From the NCBI GenBank assembly GCA_913049565.1, contig CAJWZG010000034.1, positions 1-16,958 of the forward strand: a DNA stretch of 16,958 nucleotides, given 5' to 3'. Shown here piece by piece: positions 15,287 through 16,958 of this stretch (position 1 is the stretch's first letter; each line of letters begins with the position of its first letter). The position numbers and the translations under genes are program-made. A model generated the notes under the pieces. The model saw only the letters and a program-made list of their open reading frames with translations, did no database searches and was not told the origin of the DNA. Source of the DNA: an uncultured Gammaproteobacteria bacterium (GTDB taxonomy: Bacteria > Pseudomonadota > Gammaproteobacteria > Pseudomonadales > Azotimanducaceae_A).

Positions 15287-15919
15287 CTACCATTTGAGAA
15301 CCGCTTTGGCCGCCGGTCTCTCGCGATAGCGTTCATCCCACGCTCGAAGATAGGGTCTCTCACCAAACACGTCGACCTCGATAAAGCGCATAAATTGCAG
15401 CGACGATTGCAGGGTGCAATCTGCAACATTAACGCTGTCACCACCCAGTAAAGGTCGACCATCACTGAGTAGCTGCTCAAGAAAATCCATAGGCGTCTGC
15501 AGCGCGCTCATGTATTGGGTAGCTTTTTCTGGTTCGGGAGGGCGTCCAAGCGGCGATTTAGTAGCGTGGCCATAAGCGCCCATAGGGCCACCAATACGCA
15601 AATCGACAATACGCTCTAAATCTCGCGCCTTAGCGCGCTCTTCTGGGGTGCCGGCATACAGGGTGTTCTGTGGAAATTTATCTTCCAGATAACCGACGAT
15701 GGGTAGCGACTCGACGAGGAAACTACCGTCATCAAGTTCTAAGGTGGGCACTGTGCCAAAGGGGTTTCTCGCGAGGTGTTCTGGTTCTTTATGGCGCCCC
15801 TTGACCGTATTGACGACGATCTGCTCAATCTGCATCTGCACACCCATCGCTTCGCGCTCAGCAATATAAAGCATCACCTTGGTCGGGTTTGGGGCCAACG
15901 GCACCATAAAAAGCTTCAT
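15287..15919 (-). CDS. Glutathione S-transferase family protein
   Basis: A 210-residue two-domain cytosolic GST. The thioredoxin-like N-terminal domain (about 1-85) starts MKLFMVPLAPNPTKVMLYIA. The glutathione-site block is NPFGTVPTLELDDGS followed by FLVESLPIVGYLEDKF, with the cis-Pro of TVP and an ESLPI in place of the usual ES-x-AI. The all-helical C-terminal domain (about 90-210) ends with the usual N-capping region LLGGDSVNVADCTLQSSLQF and YLRAWDERYRERPA. No Tyr is in the N-terminal active-site position; Ser or Asn near PNPTK would be the candidate. The start has AGGAG 8 bases upstream. Its ATG overlaps the TGA of the LLM oxidoreductase by 4 bases (ATGA), so it is translationally coupled to that gene and the two likely act in one detoxification or reduction route. 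Confidence 0.9.
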   Translation of the reverse strand: MKLFMVPLAPNPTKVMLYIAEREAMGVQMQIEQIVVNTVKGRHKEPEHLARNPFGTVPTLELDDGSFLVESLPIVGYLEDKFPQNTLYAGTPEERAKARDLERIVDLRIGGPMGAYGHATKSPLGRPPEPEKATQYMSALQTPMDFLEQLLSDGRPLLGGDSVNVADCTLQSSLQFMRFIEVDVFGERPYLRAWDERYRERPAAKAVLKW

Positions 15920-16956
15920 GATAGGTCTCCTGCGATATCGACAATTTGTTCGAGGAGCTCATAGCGTTTTGGGCCAATGGGGCCCGCGCTATCCAGCCCC
16001 AGTTTAAGCGTCGTTACCCCGGCCTCGCGATATTTGTTGAGTCGCTCGGCCACCATGTCGGCGTCTCCTAATGCTTGAAATTGCGTCACCATGGCGTCGG
16101 GTACACGCTTAGCTGCCTCCTCTCTTTTGCCATCTATCCAAAGTTGTTGGATCGCCGAGGCATCTTCGGCGAAGCCAGCGCGTTTGAAGGCATCGTTGTA
16201 GAAGTTGGTCTTAGCGGAACCCATACCGCCCATGTTGAAAGCTACAGCAGGTTTGCGGCGTTCGATTATCGCTTGTACATCGTCGCCTAGCTCGACGCGC
16301 ACCGAAACGCATAAGTCTAGATCGCCGAACGTTCTGCCTGCCTTTGTGGCTCCCTCTCGTAAGTAGCCCAGATGCGCATCCGGTTGATCCGGTGAGAAGG
16401 AAGTGCCCAGCCAGCCTTCGGCAGAGCCGCCGGTATAGCGCAGCGCGTTTGGGCCCAAGGTGGCGAGGTAGATCGGCAGTTCAACAGGTTCATGCAGCAC
16501 TTTGATCGGTTTACCCTCGCTATCTGGTAGCGGCATCTGAAAAATCTTGCCCTGATACTTTACCTTCTCGCCGGCAAAAATCATTCGGCAGATTTCAACG
16601 GTTTCACGCAGCCTGGTTAGGGGAGGCTGGTAAGGCGTACTGTGCAGGCCCTCGACAACCTGCGGCCCGCTTGCCCCTAAACCTAAGACAAAGCGTCCGC
16701 CGCTGAGGTCGTGCAAGGTGAGAGCTGTCATAGCCGTCATCGCAGGAGTGCGAGCTGTTGTTTGCATGATGCCCGTGGCAAGCTTTATTCGGCTGGTTTT
16801 GTCCGCTAAATACGCCAGTGGTGTGACGGCATCACTCCACCAGGCTTCGGCCGCGAAGGCCATGTCGACGCCAAGGTTTTCAGCAAACTGCACCCACTCC
16901 ACCGCTTGCTTGAGCGTATCTGCAGCGATAGCTCCGATTTCAATGGCAAGTTTCAT
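15916..16956 (-). CDS. LLM-class (luciferase-like) flavin/F420-dependent oxidoreductase
   Basis: A 346-residue TIM-barrel protein of the bacterial luciferase-like family (PF00296). Visible marks are AENLGVDMAFAAEAWWSDA, KTSRIKLATGIMQT, ARTPAMTAMTALTLHDLSGG, RFVLGLGASGPQVVEGLHS, LRETVEICRMIFAGEKVKYQ and ELPIYLATLGPNALRYTG. The wording matches the F420-dependent-type subgroup, but many proteobacterial members are named this way without proof of F420 use, and FMN remains possible. The substrate is unknown. The ATG at 16954-16956 gives a natural N-terminus (MKLAIEIGAIAADTL), though only two upstream bases are visible, so the ribosome site cannot be checked and a slightly longer form is not excluded. 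It is first in a two-gene operon with the glutathione transferase. Confidence 0.88.
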   Translation of the reverse strand: MKLAIEIGAIAADTLKQAVEWVQFAENLGVDMAFAAEAWWSDAVTPLAYLADKTSRIKLATGIMQTTARTPAMTAMTALTLHDLSGGRFVLGLGASGPQVVEGLHSTPYQPPLTRLRETVEICRMIFAGEKVKYQGKIFQMPLPDSEGKPIKVLHEPVELPIYLATLGPNALRYTGGSAEGWLGTSFSPDQPDAHLGYLREGATKAGRTFGDLDLCVSVRVELGDDVQAIIERRKPAVAFNMGGMGSAKTNFYNDAFKRAGFAEDASAIQQLWIDGKREEAAKRVPDAMVTQFQALGDADMVAERLNKYREAGVTTLKLGLDSAGPIGPKRYELLEQIVDIAGDLS

Positions 16957-16958
16957 CA

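Overview
The window looks like chromosomal DNA of a Gram-negative bacterium, most likely a free-living marine-type gammaproteobacterium. This rests on the protein mix: several small Sec-exported proteins, an LLM-class flavin oxidoreductase, an EstB-like serine hydrolase, a DUF938 methyltransferase and a PQQ-dependent sugar dehydrogenase. Base composition is near 50% G+C by eye. The taxonomy is an inference; there is no rRNA or marker gene. I see no transposase, integrase, phage gene, CRISPR array, tRNA or rRNA.

Layout. Bases 1-459 (+): the tail of an unrecognised gene, then a small acidic tail-anchored protein. Bases 513-5348 (-): four genes in one direction. In transcription order these are allophanate hydrolase (atzF), a secreted cysteine-containing protein, a membrane fatty-acid hydroxylase/sterol desaturase-family enzyme with its own terminator, and a secreted protein with a faint GNAT-like look. 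Bases 5991-10924 (+): a tight three-gene operon of two DUF1989 paralogues and a 1191-residue biotin-dependent carboxylase. Bases 10953-11549 (-): DUF938 methyltransferase. Bases 11657-12835 (+): PQQ sugar dehydrogenase, closed by a strong bidirectional terminator shared with a convergent secreted two-domain protein (12931-13659, -). Bases 13943-15202 (+): a beta-lactamase-fold serine hydrolase. Bases 15287-16956 (-): an LLM oxidoreductase and a glutathione S-transferase, overlapping by 4 bases.

The main system is the divergent block at 3519-10924. Older annotation would call it urea amidolyase (urea carboxylase plus allophanate hydrolase) with urea carboxylase-associated proteins. The DUF1989 pair is known from published work to be the two subunits of carboxyguanidine deiminase, so the block is better read as guanidine nitrogen assimilation: guanidine + bicarbonate + ATP gives carboxyguanidine, the deiminase gives allophanate, and AtzF gives ammonia and CO2. 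An Asp (residue 699) in the carboxyltransferase domain, where I recall urea-specific enzymes carrying Asn, supports guanidine as substrate. Unusual points are that atzF is divergent rather than in the operon, that about 640 bases lie between the two start codons without a convincing gene or recognisable guanidine riboswitch, and that no transporter or regulator gene is present in the window.

The flanking genes look like ordinary accessory metabolism and exported proteins with no evident link to guanidine. Two unrelated secreted proteins (2774-3397 and 12931-13659) share a predicted mature N-terminus of Met-His-His, a possible copper/nickel-binding end.
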